Shown here piece after piece: positions 18,602-27,824 of a stretch of 64,000 bases of DNA (position 1 is its first letter; every line of letters starts with the position of its first letter). A model generated the notes under the pieces. It was not told the origin of the DNA. It saw nothing but the letters and a program-made list of their open reading frames with translations, and did no database searches. The position numbers and the translations under genes are program-made. Source of the stretch: Aequorivita sp. CIP111184 (GTDB taxonomy: Bacteria; Bacteroidota; Bacteroidia; Flavobacteriales; Flavobacteriaceae); contig NZ_UEFQ01000013.1 in assembly GCF_900489465.1 (NCBI RefSeq), positions 186,001 through 250,000 on the forward strand, written 5' to 3'.

Positions 18602-19252
18602 ATGATTGAAAAAAAAGACATTTCCATTGTTATTGCAGATGATCACCCCATGATCCTCAGAGGATTAAATGAGGAGCTGATGACCAATGAATATAACGTT
18701 GTGGGCCAGGCAGTAAATGGAATGCAGGCTTTGGAACTTCTTTTAACCCTTAAACCAGACGTCGCTCTTTTAGATATAGATATGCCGCTACTTACTGGTT
18801 TTGAAGTAGTGAAAATGGCAAAAGAAAAGCAGATAGCTACTAAATTTATTTTACTTTCCTTTCACAAAGAAAATGATTATATATCTCAAGCTAAAGCACT
18901 TCAAATAAATGGCTATTTACTTAAGGAAGATTCCTTTTCTGATATTGAAAATTGCATTCAACGTGTTTTAAAGAACGAAGAATGTTTCAGTAGCGCCTTT
19001 GAGGCGGCTTCCCTTGAAAGTGTTTCTGAAGATTTAAAAAGAATTAAACATTTAACATCTTCCGAGAAAACTATTTTAAAATTAGTTGCACAGCAAATGA
19101 GCAGCAATGAAATAGCAGAAACGCTTTTTATTTCAATTCGTACCGTTGAAAAACACCGCAGTAATATTATTACGAAACTAGAGATTGAAAACACTACCAA
19201 TGCACTTACAAACTGGGCGTATTTCCATAGAAATGTTATTAAAGAACTTTAG
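18602..19252 (+). CDS. LuxR/NarL-family response regulator
   Basis: A 216-residue DNA-binding regulator. The receiver has the acidic pair Asp13-Asp14 and phospho-acceptor Asp58 (LLDIDMP). The C-terminal LuxR-type helix-turn-helix covers about 145-205 (LTSSEKTILKLVAQQMSSNEIAETL, then RTVEKHRSNI). The ATG directly follows the kinase TAA, so the two are translationally coupled and almost certainly a cognate pair. No target is obvious; autoregulation from the radA-kinase intergenic region is possible but not shown. Confidence 0.95.
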   Translation: MIEKKDISIVIADDHPMILRGLNEELMTNEYNVVGQAVNGMQALELLLTLKPDVALLDIDMPLLTGFEVVKMAKEKQIATKFILLSFHKENDYISQAKALQINGYLLKEDSFSDIENCIQRVLKNEECFSSAFEAASLESVSEDLKRIKHLTSSEKTILKLVAQQMSSNEIAETLFISIRTVEKHRSNIITKLEIENTTNALTNWAYFHRNVIKEL

Positions 19253-19254
19253 AT

Positions 19255-20403
19255 TTAATATCCAAAATCGCTCTTAATTTTATCTGCTCGATCCAGTAAT
19301 TTATCTACAGTTATAAAATCAACTTCTTCCTTATCATAAGCTCCTTGAAAGGTCTTCATAGCTTTTTTTGGCTCACCGGTTTCTTCATAATAACGACCCA
19401 TATAATAATCTCCAAGCACTGTGTTTGGGTATTGCTTTTTAGCAAGTGTTGCAATTTCACGTAAAGATTCCCACTGATTTTTCTTTTCAGCAGCAGTTGC
19501 AGTTGCTATAAAATCGTTTACTCGAATTGGATTGGTAATGCCAAAAAGATCTTCAATCACTTTATATTTATCGAGAAGATATTGGCTTATTGGCGTATCC
19601 ATTTTTAAAAGTACTTCACTATACTCCCTTTTGCTGATGGGTCTGTAAACAGAAAATATTTTTTCCAAAGCATTTGGAATGCCACGACCGCCCAACGAAT
19701 AATGTGTTGCACCATCAAAATTATCATAATAATAGTTGAAAGATTTACTTTTTAATCCACTTAATTGCACATTCAAATCTTCGGCAGATTCCATTAAGCC
19801 TTTAATGTCGTCAGTTCCTGTCGCCATATAATAAAATATTTTTCCTTGAATATTTGGGATTCGCTCTACTAGCCTTCCATCCATCATAGGTGCCATATCT
19901 GGACTCAAGTTAATGTACCCGTTCAATAATGGTGGGTCTTTAAATAAGTAATAATTCAGAAAATTTGCTGTAAAATCGTGACCAACTCCAATGATGAATT
20001 TCGCGGTGCGATATTTTTTGTCAATATATGGAATCAACTCTAAACCAATAAATTCAAAGAACTGTGCGCCTTTTTCACCCGGCATAAAAGTTTCCTCATC
20101 GTATGAACAGTCATCATAACGGCTCTCGCCCTGCATAATTCCTACTACAATTGATTCTGGCATATCTTCCCAATAGCTGAAATAATCTACGTTTCCGGCA
20201 ACGGGCTCAAAAAGATAATCGGCATCCAGCACCAAAACGATGGGATATTTTTTTTCTGAATTTGTTTCGTAATTTCTTGGAAGTTGGATTTTCAACCTTC
20301 GAGATTCTCCGAGCTTAGCCGAGTTGAATTCTTCATAAATAATCTGGGAAAAGGAGGCGTAATTAATTAAAACGCATAAAGCGAAAAGCAGAAATTTTTT
20401 CAT
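19255..20403 (-). CDS. Alpha/beta-hydrolase-fold protein, nucleophile replaced
   Basis: A 382-residue secreted protein (signal peptide ends ASFSQ) of the esterase family related to enterochelin esterase. YPIVLVLDADYLFEPV, ESIVVGIMQGESR and YINLSPDM follow the family pattern, and the C-terminal 100 residues look like tetratricopeptide helices (YYMGRYYEETGEPKKAMKTF). The nucleophile elbow, normally Gly-His-Ser-x-Gly-Gly, reads GHDFTANF, with Asp143 in place of Ser; the distal His (GATHYSL) is kept. Either a non-catalytic relative or an enzyme using Asp. It converges on the response regulator with two bases between stops. Confidence 0.8.
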   Translation of the reverse strand: MKKFLLFALCVLINYASFSQIIYEEFNSAKLGESRRLKIQLPRNYETNSEKKYPIVLVLDADYLFEPVAGNVDYFSYWEDMPESIVVGIMQGESRYDDCSYDEETFMPGEKGAQFFEFIGLELIPYIDKKYRTAKFIIGVGHDFTANFLNYYLFKDPPLLNGYINLSPDMAPMMDGRLVERIPNIQGKIFYYMATGTDDIKGLMESAEDLNVQLSGLKSKSFNYYYDNFDGATHYSLGGRGIPNALEKIFSVYRPISKREYSEVLLKMDTPISQYLLDKYKVIEDLFGITNPIRVNDFIATATAAEKKNQWESLREIATLAKKQYPNTVLGDYYMGRYYEETGEPKKAMKTFQGAYDKEEVDFITVDKLLDRADKIKSDFGY

Positions 20404-20483
20404 TGGTTAGGTTTTTTAATCTTCGGAAAGATAACAAATTTTGAATTCGTGGATTTTCTGAAAGTAAAATAATATAAGAGGAA

Positions 20484-21455
20484 CTACAATTTAAGCCGTT
20501 TGCGATTGTAAAGTGGAAGAATCACCAATGAAAGCACACCGAAAAAGACAATGGAGCATATGTTTGAAATCCAAACAATCCATCCAAAAGCAACCCCAAC
20601 AGTTTTTGCAATTCCGAAAACCGTTAAAATTCCAGCTACTGCGGCCGGATAGGTTCCAAAACCGCTATTGGTAAATGCAAAGGTGAAGCTGCCTACTACA
20701 AAAGTGATAATAATAGTTCCAAAAGGAATATTTGCCGTTTCAGGCAACGCATGCAGTGCAGTATAAAAAGAAAGTAAATAAAGACCCCAAATAATAAAGG
20801 TGTGAAAAAGAAAAGCCCCTTTTTTCTGCATTTTTAAAATACTGAAAACACCTTCTTTTAAACCAATTATGAAGTCTTTAATTTTTTTATTTATGGTCGA
20901 TTTTGAAAATTTTATATAAAGCGGAATACTTATGGTAATTAAAACAATTCCGTAGATAATAACGTACAAAAGTGAAGAGGGAATGCTTTCAACAACGTAA
21001 TCATATAATACGTCAAATTTTATTATTAATGCTAAAGCCGTGAAAAATAGAAGGAAAATAAGGTCAACAACTCTTTCAGAAATAATAGTTCCAAATCCTT
21101 TTTGAAAGGGAACATCTTCATATTTATCCAAAATAATTCCCCGAGAAACTTCACCGCTTTTTGGAATGAAAACGTTCATTAAATAGGCTACTGAAATTGC
21201 CATAAAATTATTGGCCAATTTGGTTTTGTAGCCTAACGGTTCTAGCATAAAATTCCAACGATAAGAGCGAGAAATATGGCTTAAAACACTAAACACAACA
21301 GAAAGGATTACAAAACCATAATTGGCATCTCCGAAATACTTTTTCGTTTCCGAAAGCTGTTGTGGAGTGAAAGCTTGATAGATATACCAAATAAGGAAAA
21401 CTCCCAAACCTAGCGGAATAGCAATTTGTAAAAATTTTGAAAGGGAGCGGCTCAA
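20484..21455 (-). CDS. Flippase-like integral membrane protein (LPG synthase TM/YbhN family)
   Basis: A 323-residue polytopic protein with about eight hydrophobic helices. The blocks HISRSYRWNFMLEPLGY, AVSYLMN-like AISVAYLMNVFIPKSGEVSRG and FAFTNSGFGTYPAAV match the lysylphosphatidylglycerol synthase transmembrane (UPF0104) family. The family includes lipid flippases; this member lacks the synthase domain. The start is TTG at 21455, placed one base after the panD stop, and no in-frame ATG precedes the first helix. It is therefore the third gene of a panC-panD-orf operon. Confidence 0.85.
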   Translation of the reverse strand: MSRSLSKFLQIAIPLGLGVFLIWYIYQAFTPQQLSETKKYFGDANYGFVILSVVFSVLSHISRSYRWNFMLEPLGYKTKLANNFMAISVAYLMNVFIPKSGEVSRGIILDKYEDVPFQKGFGTIISERVVDLIFLLFFTALALIIKFDVLYDYVVESIPSSLLYVIIYGIVLITISIPLYIKFSKSTINKKIKDFIIGLKEGVFSILKMQKKGAFLFHTFIIWGLYLLSFYTALHALPETANIPFGTIIITFVVGSFTFAFTNSGFGTYPAAVAGILTVFGIAKTVGVAFGWIVWISNICSIVFFGVLSLVILPLYNRKRLKL

Positions 21456-21456
21456 T

Positions 21457-21807
21457 TTAACGGAGTAGATTTGTCTCCTCGTCTGGGAAAACTAAGGCAG
21501 GTTTAAAGTTTTTAGCCTCTTCTAATTCCATAATAGCGTATGTAATAAGTATAAGAACATCGCCCGGAGCTACGCGTCTTGCTGCAGCACCGTTTAAAGT
21601 GATTTCTCCACTTTTACGAGGACCAGGAATAGCGTAAGTTTCAAGACGTTCGCCGTTATTATTGTTTACTATTTGAACTTTTTCGCCTTGAATAATGTTG
21701 GCGGCGTCCATTAAATCTTCATCAATAGTGATGCTGCCAATGTAATTTAGATCGGCGCCGGTAACTTTTACCCTATGGATTTTAGATTTTACTACGTGTA
21801 TTTGCAT
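21457..21807 (-). CDS. panD: Aspartate 1-decarboxylase
   Basis: A 116-residue pyruvoyl enzyme converting L-aspartate to beta-alanine for pantothenate and coenzyme A. The self-cleavage site Gly24-Ser25 is in [10 protein letters not shown], where Ser25 becomes the pyruvoyl group. [14 protein letters not shown] and the NGAAAR block are also diagnostic. The gene follows panC by 12 bases and supplies its beta-alanine substrate. Confidence 0.97.
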   Translation of the reverse strand: MQIHVVKSKIHRVKVTGADLNYIGSITIDEDLMDAANIIQGEKVQIVNNNNGERLETYAIPGPRKSGEITLNGAAARRVAPGDVLILITYAIMELEEAKNFKPALVFPDEETNLLR

Positions 21808-21819
21808 GGTGCAAAGATA

Positions 21820-22665
21820 TTAATTTAAAGGCATATTATCTATTAGCCGAACTTCGCCTGCAAAGACTGCGATAAAAGCTCTGTATTTTGAACCTTTATT
21901 TTTTCGCTTTGCCGTTTTGAGGGTTTCTTCATTGGCAATTTCAAAATATTCCAATTTCAAATGCGGGTTTTGCAAAAACCGTTCCGCAACCAAGACATTT
22001 AAATCTGCGATGGAAGTGGAACTAAATTTTTCCTGAACTTCTTTCAAAGTTTTATAAATAAGTTCAGATTCTACAAACTTTATTTCACTTAGTCGCTTGT
22101 TTCGCGAACTCATTGCAAGTCCATTTTCTTCCCGAAGAATGGGGCATCCCACGATTTTCACGGGAAGTTTTTCTATGGAAACCAACTTTTTAACAATCTG
22201 TAATTGCTGAAAATCCTTTTCACCAAAATAGGCGCTGTCTGGCTTCACTATTTTTAAAAGTTTACTCACAATTGTTCCAACTCCGTCAAAATGTCCTTTT
22301 CGGTGTTTGCCCTCCATTTCATTTTCAAGACCTCCAAAATTGTAGATTTTCGCTGAAACTGCATCTTCATACAAGTCTGAAACCTCAGGCAGATACACAA
22401 TCACTTCGCCATTTAAATTTTTTAGAAGAGAAATGTCATCTTCCGGAGTACGTGGATAAGTTTGAAGATCTGCACTATTATTGAACTGAGTTGGGTTTAC
22501 AAAAATACTAACCACTACCACATCATTTTCACTTAATGCTTTCTTTACCAAAGAAATATGTCCTTTATGCAATGCACCCATTGTTGGTACAAAACCTATT
22601 CTGTCATTTTTCTTGGCGGAAGACAAGGCCTGTATCAATGTTTCTTTCTGGGTATATATTACCAT
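21820..22665 (-). CDS. panC: Pantoate--beta-alanine ligase
   Basis: A 281-residue ATP-dependent ligase joining pantoate and beta-alanine. The nucleotidyltransferase HIGH-like motif is MGALHKGHISL, followed by SIFVNPTQFN, the GKHRKGHFDGVGTIVSKL block, YFGEKDFQQ and the MSSRN motif (LAMSSRNKRL), all as in PanC. First gene of the panC-panD-flippase-like operon; divergent from the starch-synthase-like gene over 128 bases. Confidence 0.97.
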   Translation of the reverse strand: MVIYTQKETLIQALSSAKKNDRIGFVPTMGALHKGHISLVKKALSENDVVVVSIFVNPTQFNNSADLQTYPRTPEDDISLLKNLNGEVIVYLPEVSDLYEDAVSAKIYNFGGLENEMEGKHRKGHFDGVGTIVSKLLKIVKPDSAYFGEKDFQQLQIVKKLVSIEKLPVKIVGCPILREENGLAMSSRNKRLSEIKFVESELIYKTLKEVQEKFSSTSIADLNVLVAERFLQNPHLKLEYFEIANEETLKTAKRKNKGSKYRAFIAVFAGEVRLIDNMPLN

Positions 22666-22724
22666 AAAATTGGGTTAAGAGCGGGCAAAATTAATATATT
22701 AAAGACAATCTACATAAATTTTCG

Positions 22725-22732
22725 TAATTTTG
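22725..22732 (+). promoter_or_regulatory. Candidate -7 box upstream of the starch-synthase-like gene
   Basis: TAATTTTG fits TAnnTTTG on the plus strand, 62 bases before the start codon at 22794. No clear TTG partner. Confidence 0.35.
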
Positions 22733-22793
22733 CGTGTTTTTAAACGCCTCGATACTTCGTGGCAAATTCCGAATAATACCTAAAACTCAATAG

Positions 22794-23603
22794 ATGAAAG
22801 ATAAAAGAGTCTTGTATGTGTCTTCCGAAGTTATACCCTACCTTCCCGAGACCGAGATTTCTTCAATGTCGTTTGAAGCTCCACGAATGATTAACAACAA
22901 TGACGGCCAAATCCGCATTTTTATGCCCCGCTACGGCAATATCAATGAGAGAAGGCATCAATTGCATGAAGTAATCCGCCTTTCTGGAATGAACTTGGTA
23001 ATCAATGATCTTGATATGCCATTGATAATAAAAGTAGCTTCTATCCCAAAAGAGCGTATCCAGGTTTATTTTATTGATAATGAAGATTATTTTAAAAGAA
23101 AAGCGACTTATGCAGATGAAGAAGGGAATTTTTACAAAGATAATGACGAGCGTGCTATTTTCTTTGCAAAAGGTGTAATAGAAACTGTAAAAAAATTGAA
23201 CTGGGCGCCAGATATTATTCACGTGCACGGCTGGTTGGCTTCATTTCTACCACTTTATTTAAGAAATTACTACGGTAACGAGCCACTTTTCGAAAACAGT
23301 AAAATTGTTACGTCTGTATACAATCAAGGCTTCGAAGGAACGTTAGCTAAAAACACCATTGATAAAGTTCGGTTTGACGCCATAGAGGAAGATGCTATAG
23401 TAGAGCTGGAAGACCCTAGCTATGTGAACCTTATGAAAATTGCCATCAAAAACTCTGATGCAATAATTGTAGGTTCTGAGGAAATACCAAAAGAACTTGA
23501 GGATTATCTTAACACTATTGACAAACCAGTGTTAAAATATCATAATATGGATAATTTTTCCCAAGCATATTTAGACTTTTACCGCTCAAAAGTTTTGATA
23601 TAA
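22794..23603 (+). CDS. Starch/glycogen synthase N-terminal-domain protein
   Basis: A 269-residue protein equal to the N-terminal Rossmann half of GT5 glycogen synthase: VLYVSSEVIPY at the start, IRIFMPRYGNINERRHQL, VYFIDNEDYF and PDIIHVHGWLASFLPLYLR. The C-terminal nucleotide-sugar domain is absent. The conserved KTGGL loop that follows SSEV in true synthases is replaced (IPYLPETEISSMSF). This half-length form is recurrent in Bacteroidota, where it is often named glycogen synthase. From the sequence it is unlikely to be a complete catalyst. Followed by the DUF4270 gene after 96 bases. Confidence 0.85.
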   Translation: MKDKRVLYVSSEVIPYLPETEISSMSFEAPRMINNNDGQIRIFMPRYGNINERRHQLHEVIRLSGMNLVINDLDMPLIIKVASIPKERIQVYFIDNEDYFKRKATYADEEGNFYKDNDERAIFFAKGVIETVKKLNWAPDIIHVHGWLASFLPLYLRNYYGNEPLFENSKIVTSVYNQGFEGTLAKNTIDKVRFDAIEEDAIVELEDPSYVNLMKIAIKNSDAIIVGSEEIPKELEDYLNTIDKPVLKYHNMDNFSQAYLDFYRSKVLI

Positions 23604-23699
23604 AAACACTTCGTATTCGTTATAAAATTAACGCTTATAAGGGTTAAAAATCACGAATGGTAAATTACATCATCCCTATAAAAAAATTAATAAATACAA

Positions 23700-25244
23700 A
23701 TGAAAATTAAAAATTTGTTGCCCTTAGCCGGTGCTATATTTCTTCTTTTAATCGTAATATCTTCTTGCCAAGAAGATATTACCACGATTGGCTCTGAAAT
23801 TTTAGGAACCGAAACTCCAAATGGTATTTTGGACGAATCGCAAACCGTTGTGGCATATAGCAGAAAAATGGGACCTTTGCAGAGCAATAGATTGCCCGCA
23901 TACCAGCTTGGAATATATAATGACCCAGTATATGGAAAGTCTAAAGTAAATTTGTTGTCACAGCTTGCGTTGGAATCTAACGATCCCAAATTTGGCGACA
24001 GCGCAGTAGTAGATAGTGTTTTTGTTTACCTTCCCTACTTTAGTACTGCAACTACAGTAGATAGTACAACAACGTATGAGTTGGATTCTATATATGGCAG
24101 TACCCGCATAAATTTATCTATTTTTCCTTCTAATTATTTTTTAAGGGAATATGACCCTAATTCAGGTTTTGAAGAATTTCAAAACTACTATACAAATCAA
24201 GGTTCTACATTTGAGGAATACCTAGGGCCTGAATTGGCTTCTGTAGAAGATTTTCTCCCTACTCAAAACGGGTATATTATAAATGAGGGCACTGATACTG
24301 AAGAAAAAATTCCACCCGGCCTTCGAGTAAAACTTCCCATAGAATACTTTCAAGAAAATATAATTGATAAGGAAGGAAGTCCAGAACTTAGAAACAATAA
24401 TAACTTTAAAAACTTCTTGAGAGGTATTTATTTTAAAGTAGATTCTCCCACAGATGATGGAAGCCTTTTTATTTTTGATGCCACCAAAGCATACGTCTCT
24501 ATTTTCTATAGTTTTAATGATGAAAATGACTCATCAATACGTGATAACGGAATTTTCAAATTAAATTTTAGCGGCATTAAAGTAAATACTTTTGAAAACC
24601 AACCATTGCCTCAGCAAATACAAACAGCGGTAAGTAATCCAAATATTCAAACAGGAAACGAAAATCTATATCTGCGTGGCGGCGATGGCATCATGTCAAT
24701 AGTGGAGCTTTTCGGAAAAGATAGTGATAACAATGGCGTTGCGGATGATCTCGAAACACTTCGTGATAAAAAATGGCTCATAAATGAGGCAAACCTTATT
24801 TTTTATGTGAACCAAGACTTAATGGTAGGCGGTGATACTGAGCCTGAGCGAATTATTATATATGACCTAAAAAACAGTAATGTTTTAGCAGATTACAACA
24901 CAGACATAACTGGTGGACTTGATGCGGCAAACGCATTAACAAATCACTATGGAAAGTTACAGAGGGGAAGTGATGAAAATGGCGAATATTATAAATTAAA
25001 AATTACAGCTCACGTTAGTAATTTAATCAATAAAGATAGCACTAATGTACCTTTAGGCATTGTAGTATCACAAAATGTACTGACTCGGACTACCTCAAAA
25101 CTGCTAAATCCAATGGAACCAAATGTACAACAGGTCCCAACCAGCAGTGTAATTTCACCGAGAGGCACCATTCTGTATGGTAATGCAACCCCGAATGTAG
25201 AAAAAAGACTAAAACTCCAAATCTATTATACCGAACCTAACTAA
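23700..25244 (+). CDS. DUF4270 domain-containing lipoprotein
   Basis: A 514-residue lipoprotein with lipobox VISSCQED (Cys23). The body has the DUF4270 pattern: GSEILG near the start, YQLGIYNDPVYGKSKVNLLSQ, DSVFVYLPY, and the C-terminal RGTILYGNATPNVEKRLKLQIYYTEP. The family is restricted to Bacteroidota, is surface or periplasmic, and has no proven function. Only nine bases separate it from glmS, so the two are likely co-transcribed. Confidence 0.88.
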   Translation: MKIKNLLPLAGAIFLLLIVISSCQEDITTIGSEILGTETPNGILDESQTVVAYSRKMGPLQSNRLPAYQLGIYNDPVYGKSKVNLLSQLALESNDPKFGDSAVVDSVFVYLPYFSTATTVDSTTTYELDSIYGSTRINLSIFPSNYFLREYDPNSGFEEFQNYYTNQGSTFEEYLGPELASVEDFLPTQNGYIINEGTDTEEKIPPGLRVKLPIEYFQENIIDKEGSPELRNNNNFKNFLRGIYFKVDSPTDDGSLFIFDATKAYVSIFYSFNDENDSSIRDNGIFKLNFSGIKVNTFENQPLPQQIQTAVSNPNIQTGNENLYLRGGDGIMSIVELFGKDSDNNGVADDLETLRDKKWLINEANLIFYVNQDLMVGGDTEPERIIIYDLKNSNVLADYNTDITGGLDAANALTNHYGKLQRGSDENGEYYKLKITAHVSNLINKDSTNVPLGIVVSQNVLTRTTSKLLNPMEPNVQQVPTSSVISPRGTILYGNATPNVEKRLKLQIYYTEPN

Positions 25245-25253
25245 AACTTTTTT

Positions 25254-27101
25254 ATGTGTGGAATTGTAGGCTATATTGGCAAAAGAGAAGCATACCCAAT
25301 CATTATGAACGGGTTAAAACGTTTGGAATACAGAGGATACGATAGTGCAGGAATTGCGCTTTTTGACGGTTCCGATATTCAACTTTGCAAAACAAAAGGC
25401 AAAGTTGCTAATCTTGAAGTAAAGGCTGAAAAAGAAATTTCACGTAAAGGAAGTCTTGGTATTGGTCATACACGTTGGGCAACGCACGGAGTTCCAAACG
25501 ATGTTAATAGTCATCCACATCTTTCCAACAGCGGCGATTTAGTAATCATCCACAACGGAATTATTGAGAACTATGATTCTCTTAAAAAAGAATTGATAAA
25601 GCGTGGCTATACCTTCAAATCAGAAACAGATACTGAGGTATTGGTAAACCTTATTGAGGACATTCAAATAAATGAAAAAGTAAAACTTGGCAAAGCTGTT
25701 CAAATTGCTTTAAATCAAGTTGTAGGCGCATACGCAATTGCACTTTTTGACAGAAAAAAGCCAGATGAAATCGTTGTTGCAAAACTTGGCAGCCCACTGG
25801 CAATTGGTATTGGCGAAGATGAATTTTTTGTTGCTAGCGACGCTTCTCCTTTTATTGAATTTACCAATAACGCCATTTATTTAGAAGATGAAGAAATGGC
25901 CATCATCCGCCTTGGCCGTGATGTGAAAGTTCGAAAAATTAAAGACGATAAACTTGTTGCTCCTTATATTCAAGAGCTTCAATTGAATCTTGAACAAATA
26001 GAAAAAGGTGGTTACGAGCATTTTATGCTTAAGGAAATTCACGAGCAGCCTGCTGTTATAAAAGATACCTATCGTGGTCGCTTACTTGCAGAAAAAGGAA
26101 TCGTGAAGCTTGGTGGACTTGAAGATTATATTGAAAAATTCATCAACGCAGACCGAATAATAATCGTTGCCTGCGGAACTTCTTGGCACGCCGGATTGGT
26201 TGCCGAATATATTTTTGAGGATTTAGTTAGAATTCCTGTGGAGGTAGAATATGCTTCCGAATTTCGTTACAGAAATCCAATAATTTCAGAAAACGATGTG
26301 GTAATCGCCATTTCACAAAGTGGTGAAACCGCAGATACGCTTGCAGCAATAAAACTTGCAAAATCAAAAGGAGCATTTGTTTATGGCGTCTGCAACGTTG
26401 TTGGTTCCACAATTTCAAGAGAAACCCACAGCGGAACATATACGCACGCTGGACCTGAAATTGGTGTTGCTTCAACCAAAGCTTTTACTACACAAATTAC
26501 CGTTTTGGCAATGATGGCACTGCGTTTGGCAAAGGCAAAAGGAACTATTGGCCATCGTGATTTTATGCTTTATTTACGCGAATTGGAGCTTATCCCAAGT
26601 CACGTGGAAGAAGCTTTAAAAACTGAAGACAAAATAAAAGAGATAGCCTCGGTTTTTAAAAACGTTCGTAATTTCCTTTATTTAGGGAGAGGTTACAACT
26701 TCCCTGTAGCTTTGGAGGGAGCCTTAAAACTAAAAGAAATTTCATATATACACGCCGAAGGCTACCCTGCCGCCGAAATGAAACACGGACCCATCGCGTT
26801 GATAGACGAACATATGCCCGTGGTTGTCATTGCTATAAAGAGCGACCATTACGATAAAGTGGTGAGTAACATACAAGAAATTAAAGCCAGAAAAGGAAAA
26901 ATTATTGCAGTAGTTTCAAAAGGAGATACCGCAGTTAGAGAGCTGGCAGACTACGTAATGGAAGTGCCACATACTCCAGAAGCATTGTCACCATTGGTAA
27001 CCACTATTCCTCTGCAATTACTTTCGTATCACATTGCCGTAATGCTCGGTAGAAACGTGGATCAGCCACGTAATTTGGCAAAGTCTGTTACTGTTGAATA
27101 G
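25254..27101 (+). CDS. glmS: Glutamine--fructose-6-phosphate aminotransferase (isomerizing)
   Basis: A 615-residue enzyme making glucosamine-6-phosphate, the entry to UDP-GlcNAc for peptidoglycan and lipid A. The N-terminal glutaminase domain starts with catalytic Cys2 (MCGIVGYIG) and has GHTRWATHG and RGYDSAG. Two SIS domains follow (ACGTSWHAG, SQSGETADTLAA), and the end DQPRNLAKSVTVE is canonical. It follows the DUF4270 gene closely. Its TAG stop is followed in the same frame by the small lipoprotein frame at 27126. Confidence 0.98.
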   Translation: MCGIVGYIGKREAYPIIMNGLKRLEYRGYDSAGIALFDGSDIQLCKTKGKVANLEVKAEKEISRKGSLGIGHTRWATHGVPNDVNSHPHLSNSGDLVIIHNGIIENYDSLKKELIKRGYTFKSETDTEVLVNLIEDIQINEKVKLGKAVQIALNQVVGAYAIALFDRKKPDEIVVAKLGSPLAIGIGEDEFFVASDASPFIEFTNNAIYLEDEEMAIIRLGRDVKVRKIKDDKLVAPYIQELQLNLEQIEKGGYEHFMLKEIHEQPAVIKDTYRGRLLAEKGIVKLGGLEDYIEKFINADRIIIVACGTSWHAGLVAEYIFEDLVRIPVEVEYASEFRYRNPIISENDVVIAISQSGETADTLAAIKLAKSKGAFVYGVCNVVGSTISRETHSGTYTHAGPEIGVASTKAFTTQITVLAMMALRLAKAKGTIGHRDFMLYLRELELIPSHVEEALKTEDKIKEIASVFKNVRNFLYLGRGYNFPVALEGALKLKEISYIHAEGYPAAEMKHGPIALIDEHMPVVVIAIKSDHYDKVVSNIQEIKARKGKIIAVVSKGDTAVRELADYVMEVPHTPEALSPLVTTIPLQLLSYHIAVMLGRNVDQPRNLAKSVTVE

Positions 27102-27125
27102 TTAGAGGTTTCAAGTCTTAGAATA

Positions 27126-27698
27126 TTGAGATTTCAAAAGCTAGTTTCACATTCCTTAAAAAGTATTCTTTTAATACTGTTGAGTTTTTGTGCGTTTTCA
27201 TGCATTCCGTTACAAATTGCTCCAAACATTGACGGTGCAAAAATCTACAAGGGGAAAAAATTCAAAAAACAACTTCCTAAGCAATATGTATATGTTTTTG
27301 AGGACCCAAAAGATGCAAACGAGTTTTATACTTACATTAATGCAAAATTCGACATTGACTATGATATTGGGGGAGGAAATGTTCCGATTACGATAAATCA
27401 GAAAAAATATTACCTCACATTTTATGAAGTTGAACGAAATACCAAAACAGTCAACTTAGTGCCAATTGCAGTAGATATAGCCAGTGAAAGCAAAGGCAAC
27501 GACCCTATTTTTGAAAACATGTACACCTCACGAAACGGGTCGTGGTATATCGCGCTAACAGTAAGCGACGACAATTTCAACGACAACTTAAAAGAAGACG
27601 ATCCCGCACATAAACAGATACTAAAACATCTGGATTATTTGCGAAACGAATATCTTACCACCGTAAATTATATGGAAGTCTATTTGAAAAGTAAATAG
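27126..27698 (+). CDS. Predicted lipoprotein of unknown function, TTG start
   Basis: A 190-residue protein whose signal peptide ends in lipobox FSC (Cys26 in CAFSCIPLQ). The body has YVFEDPKDANEFYTYINAKF and a two-strand motif around KKYYLTFYEVER. No family recognised. No ATG is available before the signal peptide; TTG at 27126 is the best start. The frame is continuous with glmS apart from the TAG stop at 27099-27101, so read-through is formally possible. 24 bases downstream of glmS, so probably in the same transcript. Confidence 0.7.
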   Translation: MRFQKLVSHSLKSILLILLSFCAFSCIPLQIAPNIDGAKIYKGKKFKKQLPKQYVYVFEDPKDANEFYTYINAKFDIDYDIGGGNVPITINQKKYYLTFYEVERNTKTVNLVPIAVDIASESKGNDPIFENMYTSRNGSWYIALTVSDDNFNDNLKEDDPAHKQILKHLDYLRNEYLTTVNYMEVYLKSK

Positions 27699-27824
27699 GA
27701 ATCAATTTCTTAAACACTCTTTATCTTGGTGATTACCTTCGTAATTTAAAAACCCACGAGTCATTTATAACTTGATTCTTGATTCCTAAGTCCTGTTTCC
27801 AAATAAATTGATACATTTATTCAA

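Noticed and set aside
26227..26475. Minus-strand frame opposite glmS
   Set aside because: Lies wholly inside glmS, a complete and highly conserved gene; no independent evidence.
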